Shown here: positions 40,599-49,334 of the stretch, piece by piece | Layout of the letters: every line of letters begins with the position of its first letter | How positions within the stretch are numbered: the stretch's first letter is position 1 | Assembly (NCBI GenBank): GCA_041665785.1 | Contig: JBAYIE010000016.1 | Span: 1-64,000 of the forward strand | DNA: 64,000 nucleotides | Reading direction: 5' to 3' | From: JBAYIE01 sp041665785 | Lineage (GTDB): Bacteria > Bacteroidota > Bacteroidia > UKL13-3 | Position numbers and translations under genes: made by a program | The notes under the pieces: generated by a model | Database searches by the model: none | What the model was told of the DNA's origin: nothing | What the model saw: the letters and a program-made list of their open reading frames with translations, nothing else

Positions 40599-42353
40599 TC
40601 AATGTTTTGTCCCAATTTGGGCAGATTGATAGCTAAACTTCCCGTTTTGCCACCAGATTTCACCTTCCTCCAGCCAGGGAAGGGATTCCAATTTCAGGTA
40701 ATAATCTTTTTCAAACGCTGTAGGATACGTATAAGTCTTCTTATAAACTTTAAAATGCAAACTGTCGAGCGGTGTTTTTTGCTTTAACGCCCAAAATCGG
40801 GTGAGTTTCTTTAAGCCAATAGAATCAGCAGGCTGTGTTCCAAAAGCAATAAGCTGGAAGGTGGTTTTCGCCCAAACCAGGTTCATGTTGAGATCAGAAC
40901 CCACATATCCCCTTTCCGACATCATGGGCATCCAGTATTCGTTTCCTTTATCATCGAAGCGGGTTAATGCATAAGTCGTTTTTAATCCTTTGCTGTCGTG
41001 ATCCAGAAAAAGCCCCCTGCCATTGATGCCCAAAAAAATCCTGACCAACATGCCGGGTTTGGTGCTGATGTCAAAATTTCCATGCATATCATGTGCCTTC
41101 CTGTTGTCTTCATTAAAAACCCGATGCTTTATACGGTGATACACATGGTAGGTTGAAACCCCCAATTGCATGGTCAGGCAAAAAAGCGTAAAGTATACCA
41201 GCAAAGTTTTATGAAAAGCATAATTCAATAATCCATTGCCTGATTGAACCCATGCACCTGAGAAATAAAGCCGGAAAACGGATCTCAGGATCAACCGAAC
41301 AGGTTTTAATTGTATAATAAATAAGAGTGGACGATAAAGCCAATAGGCATGCAAAGCATTACACGTGGTATTAAAGGAGGATTCTTGAGCCCGGCCATCT
41401 ATCCATTTAACTGCGTATCGTTCGCGAAAATCGAATGCCAGCATTAAGCGCGCCAGGCGAATCGAACCTATATCCGATCGGCTATAAATCAGCTCCGATT
41501 GCACCCTGCTTTTCAATCGTTTGGATATGGCATTCCAGAACTGATCGTTCAGAAACAGGAGATAAAATGCAAGCGGACCGGTGCAAATCAAGGGGAATGG
41601 AAAGAAAACTGCAATGCCCAGATGAAATAAAATTCCGGGTACAATGATCCAACCATGATACCGTGGCTTGAACAATAAAAACAGAAATACCAGTTCCCAA
41701 ATTATGACCAGGTAATTTACAACCATCATCAATCCTTCCTGATTGATGATCAGATTGGGTAATGCATTCCATTTATTGTGTGGAATATTGAGCGGGATCC
41801 AAAGGCCCAAACCCTTTAGCCACATAGGTGAAACCAATTTTGTAAATGCCGATGCCGTATACATCAAACCCAGCGACAGGAACAGAAAAAGGATATAATT
41901 GAGTTGCTGGGTTTGAGGTTTTCGGGGAATAATATTGGTTAATTTATCGATCAGCGCATCGCATGAAAAGCTACGCGAAACGGGCATAAAAATGCATAAT
42001 AAGCTACCGATGCGCAACAAATCATCGTTAAACGAACCAACGCTTGCATTGATAAAAAGAATGGTGGCCAATACCACAAACACATAATTGAGAATGGCCG
42101 CAATGCGGGTATAGAAGCCAACCAGCAGCATTCCTACAGCAATCGTCCATAATACAATGAAAAGTTTAGCCGGAAAAGAATTCCGACCGATATCGGGTAC
42201 GGAGTCAAAAACCAATGGATGCAACTGATAAAAATTGGCTATGATAATCAGAATATGTATACTGAAGAAAATACGGAACGCACTGAAAGTATGCGTTGAA
42301 ACCGGTTTATTAAACCGGGTTATGAACTGAAAAAACCGGTCAGTCAGATCCAT
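40599..42353 (-). CDS. HTTM (gamma-carboxylase-like) membrane protein
   Basis: A 584-residue protein with 8-10 hydrophobic helices (about 22-345) and a soluble C-terminal domain (about 400-584). FSAFRIFFSIHIL at the start, DDLLRIGSLLCIFMPVS, SAFTKLVSPMWLKG and LFHLGIAVFF follow the HTTM pattern related to vitamin K-dependent gamma-glutamyl carboxylase. K172 in FTKL lies where I would align the catalytic base of the human enzyme, but this is an alignment by eye. ATG 42353 overlaps the stop of the XrtF-associated gene by 14 bp. The location points to modification of an exosortase substrate or of a membrane quinone-linked partner. Confidence 0.8.
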   Translation of the reverse strand: MDLTDRFFQFITRFNKPVSTHTFSAFRIFFSIHILIIIANFYQLHPLVFDSVPDIGRNSFPAKLFIVLWTIAVGMLLVGFYTRIAAILNYVFVVLATILFINASVGSFNDDLLRIGSLLCIFMPVSRSFSCDALIDKLTNIIPRKPQTQQLNYILFLFLSLGLMYTASAFTKLVSPMWLKGLGLWIPLNIPHNKWNALPNLIINQEGLMMVVNYLVIIWELVFLFLLFKPRYHGWIIVPGILFHLGIAVFFPFPLICTGPLAFYLLFLNDQFWNAISKRLKSRVQSELIYSRSDIGSIRLARLMLAFDFRERYAVKWIDGRAQESSFNTTCNALHAYWLYRPLLFIIQLKPVRLILRSVFRLYFSGAWVQSGNGLLNYAFHKTLLVYFTLFCLTMQLGVSTYHVYHRIKHRVFNEDNRKAHDMHGNFDISTKPGMLVRIFLGINGRGLFLDHDSKGLKTTYALTRFDDKGNEYWMPMMSERGYVGSDLNMNLVWAKTTFQLIAFGTQPADSIGLKKLTRFWALKQKTPLDSLHFKVYKKTYTYPTAFEKDYYLKLESLPWLEEGEIWWQNGKFSYQSAQIGTKH

Positions 42354-42777
42354 GAAAATGCTGGTTGATTTTAAATGCTGCAATCAAAAACAAAACGATA
42401 ATGGGAGAATGAAAATAACGGTTAACCTTCGGAAGGATATGTTTCATAACTACCAGATTGTTGCTCAATACCATTGTATATTCCAATAAAAACAATCCGC
42501 CTGTTATCAAAAGAGCCATCATTGCCAGTTCAGGATTAAATAAAAGGCGAATGATCAGATAGGGAAATGCAACGAATAACAAACTGTAACCAACAGCAGT
42601 AAGCCAGAAAAATGCATGGTTGGTCCATAACTGAAAAATAGATTCGCTGTGCGTACCCGGCTGTATAAAAGCCGCGGAAGGTGTGTTGAGATAATCGGGG
42701 GTAAAATCATCCTTCAGTAAGCTGATGCCTGCAAAAAGTAATACAGCTGTAAAGGCGATGAGTTTATTGCGTTGCAT
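42340..42777 (-). CDS. Exosortase F system-associated membrane protein
   Basis: A 145-residue protein with about four hydrophobic helices. The closing VVMKHILPKVNRYFHSPI segment and length match the small protein that accompanies XrtF exosortases in Bacteroidota. Its start overlaps the exosortase stop by 14 bp and its stop overlaps the HTTM start by 14 bp, so all three are translationally coupled. No catalytic motif is visible; a role as an exosortase partner is inferred from gene pairing. Confidence 0.82.
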   Translation of the reverse strand: MQRNKLIAFTAVLLFAGISLLKDDFTPDYLNTPSAAFIQPGTHSESIFQLWTNHAFFWLTAVGYSLLFVAFPYLIIRLLFNPELAMMALLITGGLFLLEYTMVLSNNLVVMKHILPKVNRYFHSPIIVLFLIAAFKINQHFHGSD

Positions 42778-43309
42778 GTTTACGGGGAACTACTTTGCTG
42801 TAGTGGTTGGTCCACAACATCCAGAAAGCGAATATAATCCCGTACACAAAGAAAATAAAAATATATCGGTGAAAAAGGTCGTAATACGCGTATTTGTTGA
42901 TCGACATCAGGGTTAGACAGTAATTACGAAAAATATTGGCTCCGTGAATTACTATTAAACCTCCAAGGATGAATGGAATTTTAATTTTCCATTTACCCGG
43001 ATAGCAGGCTACAAACAGTGCAAACAAAACAAGCAATTCGAGTCCGTTGCACGATGCACCAACCCGAACAACAGGAAATACCTGAGACGTAATAAATACA
43101 TAGGTTTCGCCGGGTTTTAATGCTATGGTATAGTAAGCATCGTATCCTGTAAGCTTCAACAGGTTTACCATTCCAATGGTAACCTGCTCGGTTATCAGGT
43201 GATCAAATTGACCAATAGGCTTCAAATAAAACTCATAAACAACAAACCAAACCGAATATGAAATCAGAATCCAGGCTAAGAACAGAATGAGCTTTTTCTT
43301 TTGTTTCAT
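42764..43309 (-). CDS. xrtF: Exosortase, XrtF type
   Basis: A 181-residue integral membrane transpeptidase/protease with about five helices. The exosortase triad is present: C87 in VGASCNGLEL, R128 in HGANIFRNYCL and H147 in YDLFHRYIF. This enzyme class cleaves C-terminal sorting signals just before a membrane helix, in the manner of sortases. I start at ATG 43309 (MKQKKK), 16 bp after the stop of the mini-substrate gene, rather than at the longer frame overlapping it. The next gene in the operon is its usual partner. Confidence 0.9.
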   Translation of the reverse strand: MKQKKKLILFLAWILISYSVWFVVYEFYLKPIGQFDHLITEQVTIGMVNLLKLTGYDAYYTIALKPGETYVFITSQVFPVVRVGASCNGLELLVLFALFVACYPGKWKIKIPFILGGLIVIHGANIFRNYCLTLMSINKYAYYDLFHRYIFIFFVYGIIFAFWMLWTNHYSKVVPRKHATQ

Positions 43310-43325
43310 GAAGGCAACACGGTTA

Positions 43326-43517
43326 TTAGATTCCGGATGATTTCGATTTATGGTATAGTTTTTTGATACCATAACCCACACCAAGCGCTATCAAAACTGA
43401 AAGACCACCATCTACCGGTGTATCTTCAACCACAGGAAACAGGTCAAGATTTGGTTGAGCCATTACACCTGTAATTGCGATTAATAAGAATACCAGTATT
43501 GAGAATGCCTTCTTCAT
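43326..43517 (-). CDS. PID-CTERM-like mini substrate of the exosortase
   Basis: A 63-residue protein: signal peptide (1-20, MKKAFSIL to VMA), about 13 residues of spacer, the motif P-V-D-G-G (34-38), one membrane helix (about 39-51) and a basic tail (KKLYHKSKS). This tripartite motif-helix-basic layout is that of exosortase sorting signals and matches what I know as the PID-CTERM class. It is the first gene of the cassette, 16 bp upstream of xrtF, with its own -7 box 17 nt before ATG 43517. The mature part between the two cut sites would be only about 13-18 residues. Confidence 0.8.
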   Translation of the reverse strand: MKKAFSILVFLLIAITGVMAQPNLDLFPVVEDTPVDGGLSVLIALGVGYGIKKLYHKSKSSGI

Positions 43518-43534
43518 TGTGTTGATTTGTGGAG

Positions 43535-43542
43535 CAAAAATA
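43535..43542 (-). promoter_or_regulatory. -7 promoter box TATTTTTG for the exosortase cassette
   Basis: Exact TAnnTTTG match on the minus strand, 17 nt upstream of ATG 43517. No other promoter-like site is seen between it and the HTTM gene, so it probably drives all four genes. Confidence 0.55.
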
Positions 43543-43613
43543 AGATCATACGCCAATATATAATTACATCTTATTTAAACTGTGGTATAGACAAGACTAT
43601 TATCGAAATACGC

Positions 43614-44540
43614 CTACGAATGGCGAAAACCCTTTAAAAACTCAAAAATATGCATACGCTTCTTGTTTTCTAACTGAATATCAAGTACTTCTATCCATTC
43701 GTTTTTGCATCGAAACAACAATTTGTCAGGTTTTATGACTTTATGCGATCCGGGATTTGCAATTTCCATACACGCTGTATGTAGTTTTGCTTTAAAAATT
43801 TTAAGAATTTTTTGATCCAAAATTGTGAATGCTCCCGGAAATGGAGCCAACCCGCGAATAAGGTTCAGGATAGATTCCGCATCCTGATTCCAATCGATTT
43901 TACAATCATTTTTATACAATTTCGGGGCATGCTTCAATACCGGAGAAACCGGTTGCGGAATTGGCGCATAATTACCAGACTCAACCAAACGTAATGATTT
44001 CACAACCAACTTAGCACCTATCTGGCTTAACTTATCATGCAAATCTCCAGCATTCATTTCGCTGCTAACCGGGCAACGTTCCTGCAATAACATATCACCT
44101 GTATCGATGGCATGTTTCAGAAAAAAGGTGGTAACCCCTGTTTCTTTTTCTCCACGGATAATGGCCCAATTGATGGGTGCAGCACCTCTGTAGTCCGGTA
44201 ATAGAGACGCATGCAGGTTCATGGTTCCCAGGCGGGGCATATTCCAAACCAATTCGGGTAACATGCGAAATGCAATGACTACCTGAATATCGGCACGGTA
44301 ACTTTTTAGCTCTTCAAGAAACAATGGATCCTTTAGTTTGACAGGTTGCAAAACAGGAATTCCATGTTTTACCGCTGCAACTTTAACCGGCGAAGGTCTT
44401 ACTTGCATTCCCCTGCCGGCGGGTTTATCGGGCGCAGTTACCACAGCCACAACCTGCATCCCCTGTTGCACCAATTCTTCCAGAGAAGTAACGGCAAAAT
44501 CCGGCGTTCCAAAAAATACAATCCTGAGCGATTCCGACAT
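43614..44540 (-). CDS. fmt: Methionyl-tRNA formyltransferase
   Basis: A 308-residue enzyme that formylates initiator Met-tRNA with 10-formyl-tetrahydrofolate. FGTPDFAVTSLEEL at the start, VVTAPDKPAGRGMQVRPSPVK, NLHASLLPDYRGAAPINWAI (catalytic Asn/His) and ETGVTTFFLKHAIDTGDML (Asp) are complete, followed by the OB-like C-terminal domain. It reads into the exosortase cassette direction, with 96 bp between its stop and that operon's first ATG on the opposite side of the cassette promoter. Confidence 0.95.
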   Translation of the reverse strand: MSESLRIVFFGTPDFAVTSLEELVQQGMQVVAVVTAPDKPAGRGMQVRPSPVKVAAVKHGIPVLQPVKLKDPLFLEELKSYRADIQVVIAFRMLPELVWNMPRLGTMNLHASLLPDYRGAAPINWAIIRGEKETGVTTFFLKHAIDTGDMLLQERCPVSSEMNAGDLHDKLSQIGAKLVVKSLRLVESGNYAPIPQPVSPVLKHAPKLYKNDCKIDWNQDAESILNLIRGLAPFPGAFTILDQKILKIFKAKLHTACMEIANPGSHKVIKPDKLLFRCKNEWIEVLDIQLENKKRMHIFEFLKGFRHS

Positions 44541-44617
44541 ACCTGCGAAAATAATCTTTCAGTCCGCATTCTTTCGTTGAATTCAAAATTGGTGTTGCCT
44601 TATCGCCAATTGAAACG

Positions 44618-44625
44618 TATCTTTG
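44618..44625 (+). promoter_or_regulatory. -7 promoter box TATCTTTG
   Basis: Exact TAnnTTTG match 18 nt upstream of ATG 44644. It overlaps an in-frame TTG at 44623, which argues against that earlier start. Confidence 0.55.
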
Positions 44626-44643
44626 GGTAAGTCGAAAAACGGG

Positions 44644-45870
44644 ATGGAAGAAATCAAAAAAAACATGTTCTCTGAACTTGCACGTCAGGCATCTCTTCAG
44701 CCCAAAGAAGCCTTAATGGAAACCCATAAACCCTCAAATACTTTGTTTATTGGCGTTCCCAGAGAAACCACCTTACAGGAATACCGTACTCCACTTACCC
44801 CATCATCAGTCAATCTCTTAATCAACCGCGGAAACGAAGTTTGGATAGAAACCAATACCGGTAAGAATGCCAAATTCTCAGATAAGGATTATAGTGAAGC
44901 CGGCGCAAAAATCTGCTATTCGACCGAAGAGGTCTACAAAGCTGACGTCATCGTAAAAGTTGAACCTCCAACTCCGGAAGAAATTCAATTGTTGCGCAGC
45001 AACCAGTTGTTGGTTTCTGCCGTACAATTGTTTAACCGATCCGATAAATATATCCGATCACTGATGGAGAAAAAAATTACGGCGATTGCTTTTGAATACC
45101 TCAAATCTCCGGATGGAATATATCCGATCGTACGCAGTATCAGCGAAATTGCGGGTACCACTGCTATTTCCATTGCCTCGGAATACCTCAGCTCCAACAA
45201 TGGTGGCAAAGGTGAAATGCTGGGAGGCATTACCGGAATTCCGCCTACAGAAATCGTTATCATTGGTGCCGGAACCATTGGCGAATACGCTGCCCGAGCA
45301 GCATTGGGCGTAGGAGCTCATGTAAAAGTATTCGACCCGTCACTGGAGAAATTGCGCGGATTGCAAAACAATCTGGGAGTCAAAATATTTACTTCCCTGA
45401 TTCATCCGAAAATTCTGCAAAAAGCTTTGGTTACAGCAGATGTTGCCATCGGTTGTTTGTGGAGCGAAGACGGCAGAAGTCAAACCGTGGTGCAGGAAGA
45501 AATGGTTACAAAAATGAAGCCCTATTCCGTGATAATTGATATTTGTATCGATCAGGGCGGCTGTTTTGAAACTTCAGAAGTTACAACACACGAGAATCCC
45601 GTGTTTTCCAAATACGATGTGATTCATTATGCTGTACCCAATATTACTTCACGGGTAAGTCGTACCGCGAGTTATGCTTTAAGCAATATACTGACACCTA
45701 TTTTACTGGATCTGGCCGATTGTGGTGGTATAACCGATTATTTGTGGACCCATCCTTCAGCTCGTAGCGGAATCTATATTTACAAAGGAAACCTGACCAA
45801 TAAACATATTGGTAACCGGATGAATATTTATCATAAAGATATTGACCTGCTGATAGCAGCGCACGCTTAA
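44644..45870 (+). CDS. Alanine dehydrogenase-like NAD enzyme
   Basis: A 408-residue protein of the alanine dehydrogenase / transhydrogenase-alpha family. PRETTLQEYRTPLTP (39-53, R48), K105 in VIVKVEPP, the Rossmann loop IIGAGTIGEYAARAA, and the C-terminal DICIDQGG and HYAVPNITSRVSRTASYALSN match Ald. The active-site histidine of the classical LHLA motif is absent; the equivalent stretch reads SAVQLFN (Q128). So oxidative deamination of alanine is likely by family but not certain. Its stop overlaps the convergent sensor kinase stop by 3 bases. Confidence 0.82.
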   Translation: MEEIKKNMFSELARQASLQPKEALMETHKPSNTLFIGVPRETTLQEYRTPLTPSSVNLLINRGNEVWIETNTGKNAKFSDKDYSEAGAKICYSTEEVYKADVIVKVEPPTPEEIQLLRSNQLLVSAVQLFNRSDKYIRSLMEKKITAIAFEYLKSPDGIYPIVRSISEIAGTTAISIASEYLSSNNGGKGEMLGGITGIPPTEIVIIGAGTIGEYAARAALGVGAHVKVFDPSLEKLRGLQNNLGVKIFTSLIHPKILQKALVTADVAIGCLWSEDGRSQTVVQEEMVTKMKPYSVIIDICIDQGGCFETSEVTTHENPVFSKYDVIHYAVPNITSRVSRTASYALSNILTPILLDLADCGGITDYLWTHPSARSGIYIYKGNLTNKHIGNRMNIYHKDIDLLIAAHA

Positions 45871-47252
45871 ACGTAATACGGATATTCCGATTTCAGGTTG
45901 TTGAGCGAAATGATAAAGGTTGTTCCTTTACCTACTTCCGTTTTTACTTCAACTGTTCCGTGATGGATGTCGATTATGCGTTTCACTAACGCCAGACCCA
46001 ATCCATGCCCGTATACATCGCGCACTTCATTGGAGCGGTAAAACGGGTTGAAAATATTGGCCAGGTCAGCCTCGTTGATGCCCATGCCATTATCGGAAAC
46101 GCTGGTGATGATATGGTAAGGAGCATACCGGATATTGACAGCCACAGAGTGATCAGGTGAGAATTTGCACCCATTGTCCATCAGATTCATGAATACCGAT
46201 TGCAACAAAGGATAATCACCCACAATCATGCCTTCTTCCTGATCTGCCGGAAAATCCTTCACATATAAACTGATGCGGTAATCGGGTTTTGATTGCAAAA
46301 TGGTAGTTCTTGCATCAGCTATAATATCGAGCAACGGATGCAATTCGCTACGTGCCTGGAGATGTTTGGTAGTAGCCTTGATTAATTCAGAAAGCGATTC
46401 CTGTAATTTAATCATGCGGTTGATTTCTTCCTGAACGGATTTGATCAATTGCAGGTAATCTTCTTTGCTGCGATCCTGCATGAGTGCCACCTCAATCTGA
46501 CCTTTCATGGCCGTGAGGGGCGTTCGGTATTCGTGCGATGCATTGGCTACCAGACTTTTTTCCATCATGAAAGAATTCTCAATCCGGCCCAGCATCTGAT
46601 TAAACGTATTAACCAGCTGATCGATTTCATCCCGGGTATTTCGATTTCGAACCCGTTTGTGCAAATTGGTTGCAGTAATTTCATCCACTTCGCGCATAAC
46701 CTCCTGCATGGGACGCAGCGAAACATTGGCAAACCACCATCCTGCAAATCCTGAAATCAACAGGCTGCCGGAAAGAATGCTCAGAATAAGCTGGTATAAA
46801 ATATCCAGTTTTTTAAATCCCCAACCATCGTAACCCGACGCCAGTACAATATATTCTCCTGTTTTATGCCTTACTTCAATTCCGATGTATTGTGTATCGT
46901 TCGACATGCGTTCATAATCGCGCAGACGCCTGACCAGGTTGATGGTCTTCTCGGGAATTTCAAAAGGAATGCCTATGCAATCGGTACGTTCGTTTCGTAT
47001 ATTATAAATGCAACAGGATTGCTCTACCGATTCGTTGAATGAATATTCCTTATTGGGAAAATAAGGATTGCCCGGAACATGTTCCTTATCCAGGATAAGC
47101 TTAGCATTGAAATACGCTTTTTCCTTCAAACGGGAAAAATAATTTGACTCGCGGTAAATGGCATAGAACTGGTAAACCGTGACCGAGAAAATGATCAGGA
47201 TAATAGTTACAATGATGGTAAAAATAACGGCCAGCCGAATCCGTATATTCAT
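45867..47252 (-). CDS. Sensor histidine kinase with HAMP
   Basis: A 461-residue two-helix sensor. Membrane helices lie at about 8-31 and 152-173, enclosing a periplasmic domain with two adjacent cysteines (QSCCIYN) and another in RTDCIG. A HAMP linker (about 175-225) leads to HisKA with H240 in NASHEYRTPL and HATPase motifs FMNLMDNGCKFS, DNGMGINEAD and GHGLGLAL. It lies 24 bp downstream of its response regulator. The cysteine-rich sensor could see metals or redox state; this is a guess. Confidence 0.93.
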   Translation of the reverse strand: MNIRIRLAVIFTIIVTIILIIFSVTVYQFYAIYRESNYFSRLKEKAYFNAKLILDKEHVPGNPYFPNKEYSFNESVEQSCCIYNIRNERTDCIGIPFEIPEKTINLVRRLRDYERMSNDTQYIGIEVRHKTGEYIVLASGYDGWGFKKLDILYQLILSILSGSLLISGFAGWWFANVSLRPMQEVMREVDEITATNLHKRVRNRNTRDEIDQLVNTFNQMLGRIENSFMMEKSLVANASHEYRTPLTAMKGQIEVALMQDRSKEDYLQLIKSVQEEINRMIKLQESLSELIKATTKHLQARSELHPLLDIIADARTTILQSKPDYRISLYVKDFPADQEEGMIVGDYPLLQSVFMNLMDNGCKFSPDHSVAVNIRYAPYHIITSVSDNGMGINEADLANIFNPFYRSNEVRDVYGHGLGLALVKRIIDIHHGTVEVKTEVGKGTTFIISLNNLKSEYPYYV

Positions 47253-47276
47253 GGTGTTTTCCTGATTTGCTCAGGC

Positions 47277-47957
47277 TTAATTGGAAATTTTCAGTACATA
47301 TCCCATTCCGATTACTGTATGCAGCAACTTGGGTTCAAAATCTTTATCAATCTTTTTACGCAGAAAATTTACATATACATCGATCACATTCGTTCCTGTG
47401 TCGAAATGTATATCCCAAACCTTTTCCGAAATTTCAGCGCGTGAAATAACCCTTTTCTGATTGCGCAGGAAAAATTCGAGTAACCCAAATTCCTTTGCTG
47501 TAAGATCGATACGCTTTCCCGAGCGCTTCACTACCTTCTCTTCAATATTCATTTCCAGATCGGCAATCGACAAGATTCCTGAGGCAGCAGGCGCAATACT
47601 GCCGCGTTTGGTAATAGCTTTGAGCCGCGCGGTCAATTCTTTAAACTCAAACGGTTTCGATAAATAGTCGTCGGCTCCTGCTTCAAATCCCAATACTTTA
47701 TCGTCGGTGGTGTCGAGTGCAGTCAACATCAATATAGGTGTTCGGATTCCCTGACTCCTTAATTTCTTGCACAGATCAATCCCGTTGATATACGGCAACA
47801 TTAAGTCCAGTACAATTGCATCGTATTGATTTTCAGTAGCCAGTTTCTGACCTGAGAATCCATCACTCGCCAGGGTGACCAAACTGGATTGTTCTTCCAG
47901 ACCTTGTTTTATAAAAGCTGCAACCTTTGGTTCGTCCTCTATTACCAATATCTTCAT
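47277..47957 (-). CDS. OmpR-family response regulator
   Basis: A 226-residue DNA-binding regulator. The receiver has EDE (7-9), D51 in VLDLMLPYING, T in MLTALD and K in YLSKPFE. The C-terminal winged helix begins RIDLTAKEFGLLEFFLRN and ends HTVIGMGYVLKI. It is co-transcribed with the sensor kinase downstream. Target genes are unknown; the arrangement resembles CusRS/ArlRS-type pairs. Confidence 0.95.
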   Translation of the reverse strand: MKILVIEDEPKVAAFIKQGLEEQSSLVTLASDGFSGQKLATENQYDAIVLDLMLPYINGIDLCKKLRSQGIRTPILMLTALDTTDDKVLGFEAGADDYLSKPFEFKELTARLKAITKRGSIAPAASGILSIADLEMNIEEKVVKRSGKRIDLTAKEFGLLEFFLRNQKRVISRAEISEKVWDIHFDTGTNVIDVYVNFLRKKIDKDFEPKLLHTVIGMGYVLKISN

Positions 47958-48015
47958 AAATAGTTGTATGTGAGAATCGGGAAATTAGTAAAAAAAGCGG
48001 AATAGCCAAGTTGAC

Positions 48016-48354
48016 TTAACCCCCTGCTTTTTTTGCACGGTACTTTTTGTCGAGTAAAAACTTCAGTATTTTATCGCGGTGATCGCCTTGTATGAGAATC
48101 TCGAAATCTTTAGCCGAACCACCTCCACCGCAAAGCTTTTTGAGTGCAGATGCCAGTTCTTCCATATCCTCCCGTCGCCCTTTAAATCCGGCTATCCGCG
48201 ACACAAGCTTCCCTCCACCTTTACGATCCAGAAAAATACGCAGGTCCTGTTGCTGGTTTTGCAGCGTTTCTGTTTCACTCACCGGTCTGGAATAATCAAA
48301 TCCATCTGCTGTTGAATACACGATTCCTTCCCTGTTTTTATTTTTATTGCTCAT
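48016..48354 (-). CDS. SUI1/eIF1-like translation factor (YciH type)
   Basis: A 112-residue protein. The C-terminal SUI1 domain contains GKLVSRIAGFKGRREDMEEL, LCGGGGSAKDFEILIQGDH and KILKFLLDKKY, the standard eIF1/YciH core that contacts the ribosomal P site. Start ATG 48354 follows the lipid kinase stop by 2 nt (TGATCATG), so the two are translationally coupled. Confidence 0.9.
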   Translation of the reverse strand: MSNKNKNREGIVYSTADGFDYSRPVSETETLQNQQQDLRIFLDRKGGGKLVSRIAGFKGRREDMEELASALKKLCGGGGSAKDFEILIQGDHRDKILKFLLDKKYRAKKAGG

Positions 48355-48356
48355 GA

Positions 48357-49229
48357 TCAAGGTACCAATACCCGAATGCTTTTCGGATTCATGCGAATAT
48401 AAAAATCCCTTTCTATTTCTTTGGATTCGCCGTCGAGGTTCAGGATTCCGTTCTTTTCCCTGCGAATATGAATTTCGCTGCCTTCCAGGGTTACAACATG
48501 TTTCGATAAATTCAATTTTTTTCCAAATAAACGTAAGCCTATACCCGGCATAGCCAGAGGACTAAAGGGTTTCAGGATGCTGATGCTGAATTTACCATCC
48601 GTTAAATCGGCTTCCGGTGCAATGAATGCATTGTTACCGTATTGCGATCCGTTTGCAATACAAAATACAAAACCTTCCATGCGATATAATTTTCCGTCGA
48701 TTGTGAGTTCAATTTCTTCTGTTTTGAACCGTGCAAATTCGTTGAGTGTAATGCGGGCGTACGACCAGAATCCGCGTCGTGGGGCACGGGCAAACATCCA
48801 GCTTACATGTGCATCAAATCCAATTCCGGCAAGATTGATAAAAAAATGGTCCCCGGCTTTTCCGGAATCTATATTCATGGTTTTACCCTGATTCAAAATT
48901 TGTATGGCCCTTTCAGGGTTTCGTGGAATATTCAGGTGACGTGCTAATCCATCGCCTGAACCCATAGGCATCAAACCAAGCAGGGTATTTGTTCCAGCCA
49001 AAACACCCGCTACCTGACTAATAGTTCCATCGCCGCCTACAGCCACAACCACTTCGGCCCCTTTGCGGATCACCTCCCGGGTTAATTCCGGCATGTGACC
49101 ATCGTATTCAGAAAAATGTATTTCAGGACTAAATTGGGTTCGGTCAATATGCCTCAGAATACGTTCCGGTATATTTTTTTTTTGAATACCTCCGGAAATA
49201 GGATTGATTATGAATGCTATTTTTTTCAA
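48357..49229 (-). CDS. Diacylglycerol/lipid kinase, YegS/DagK family
   Basis: A 290-residue cytoplasmic lipid kinase. FIINPISGG (7-15), the ATP loop VAVGGDGTISQVAG, PMGSGDGLARHLNIP, INLAGIGFDAHV and the late LNLDGE are the diagnostic DAGK catalytic motifs. It phosphorylates diacylglycerol, sphingosine-like or other lipids; which is not visible. A -7 box lies 14 nt upstream, and the SUI1 gene follows. Confidence 0.92.
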   Translation of the reverse strand: MKKIAFIINPISGGIQKKNIPERILRHIDRTQFSPEIHFSEYDGHMPELTREVIRKGAEVVVAVGGDGTISQVAGVLAGTNTLLGLMPMGSGDGLARHLNIPRNPERAIQILNQGKTMNIDSGKAGDHFFINLAGIGFDAHVSWMFARAPRRGFWSYARITLNEFARFKTEEIELTIDGKLYRMEGFVFCIANGSQYGNNAFIAPEADLTDGKFSISILKPFSPLAMPGIGLRLFGKKLNLSKHVVTLEGSEIHIRREKNGILNLDGESKEIERDFYIRMNPKSIRVLVP

Positions 49230-49243
49230 GGATGAACTTTATG

Positions 49244-49251
49244 CAAATGTA
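49244..49251 (-). promoter_or_regulatory. -7 promoter box TACATTTG
   Basis: Exact TAnnTTTG match on the minus strand, 14 nt upstream of the lipid kinase ATG at 49229. Confidence 0.5.
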
Positions 49252-49302
49252 TGCATTCGCAGCTTTTCTGTGTTTCCGGTTTGGTAACCGGAAGCAGATT
49301 AT

Positions 49303-49310
49303 TAAATTTG
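49303..49310 (+). promoter_or_regulatory. -7 promoter box TAAATTTG
   Basis: Exact TAnnTTTG match 24 nt upstream of ATG 49335 of the 44-residue membrane protein. Confidence 0.5.
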
Positions 49311-49334
49311 ACAGTTCAATTTCGGGTTGAACAT

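Noticed and set aside
40599..40650. Terminator between the HTTM gene and rpsA
   Set aside because: I could not find a convincing stem with a T-run; read-through into the rpsA leader cannot be excluded.
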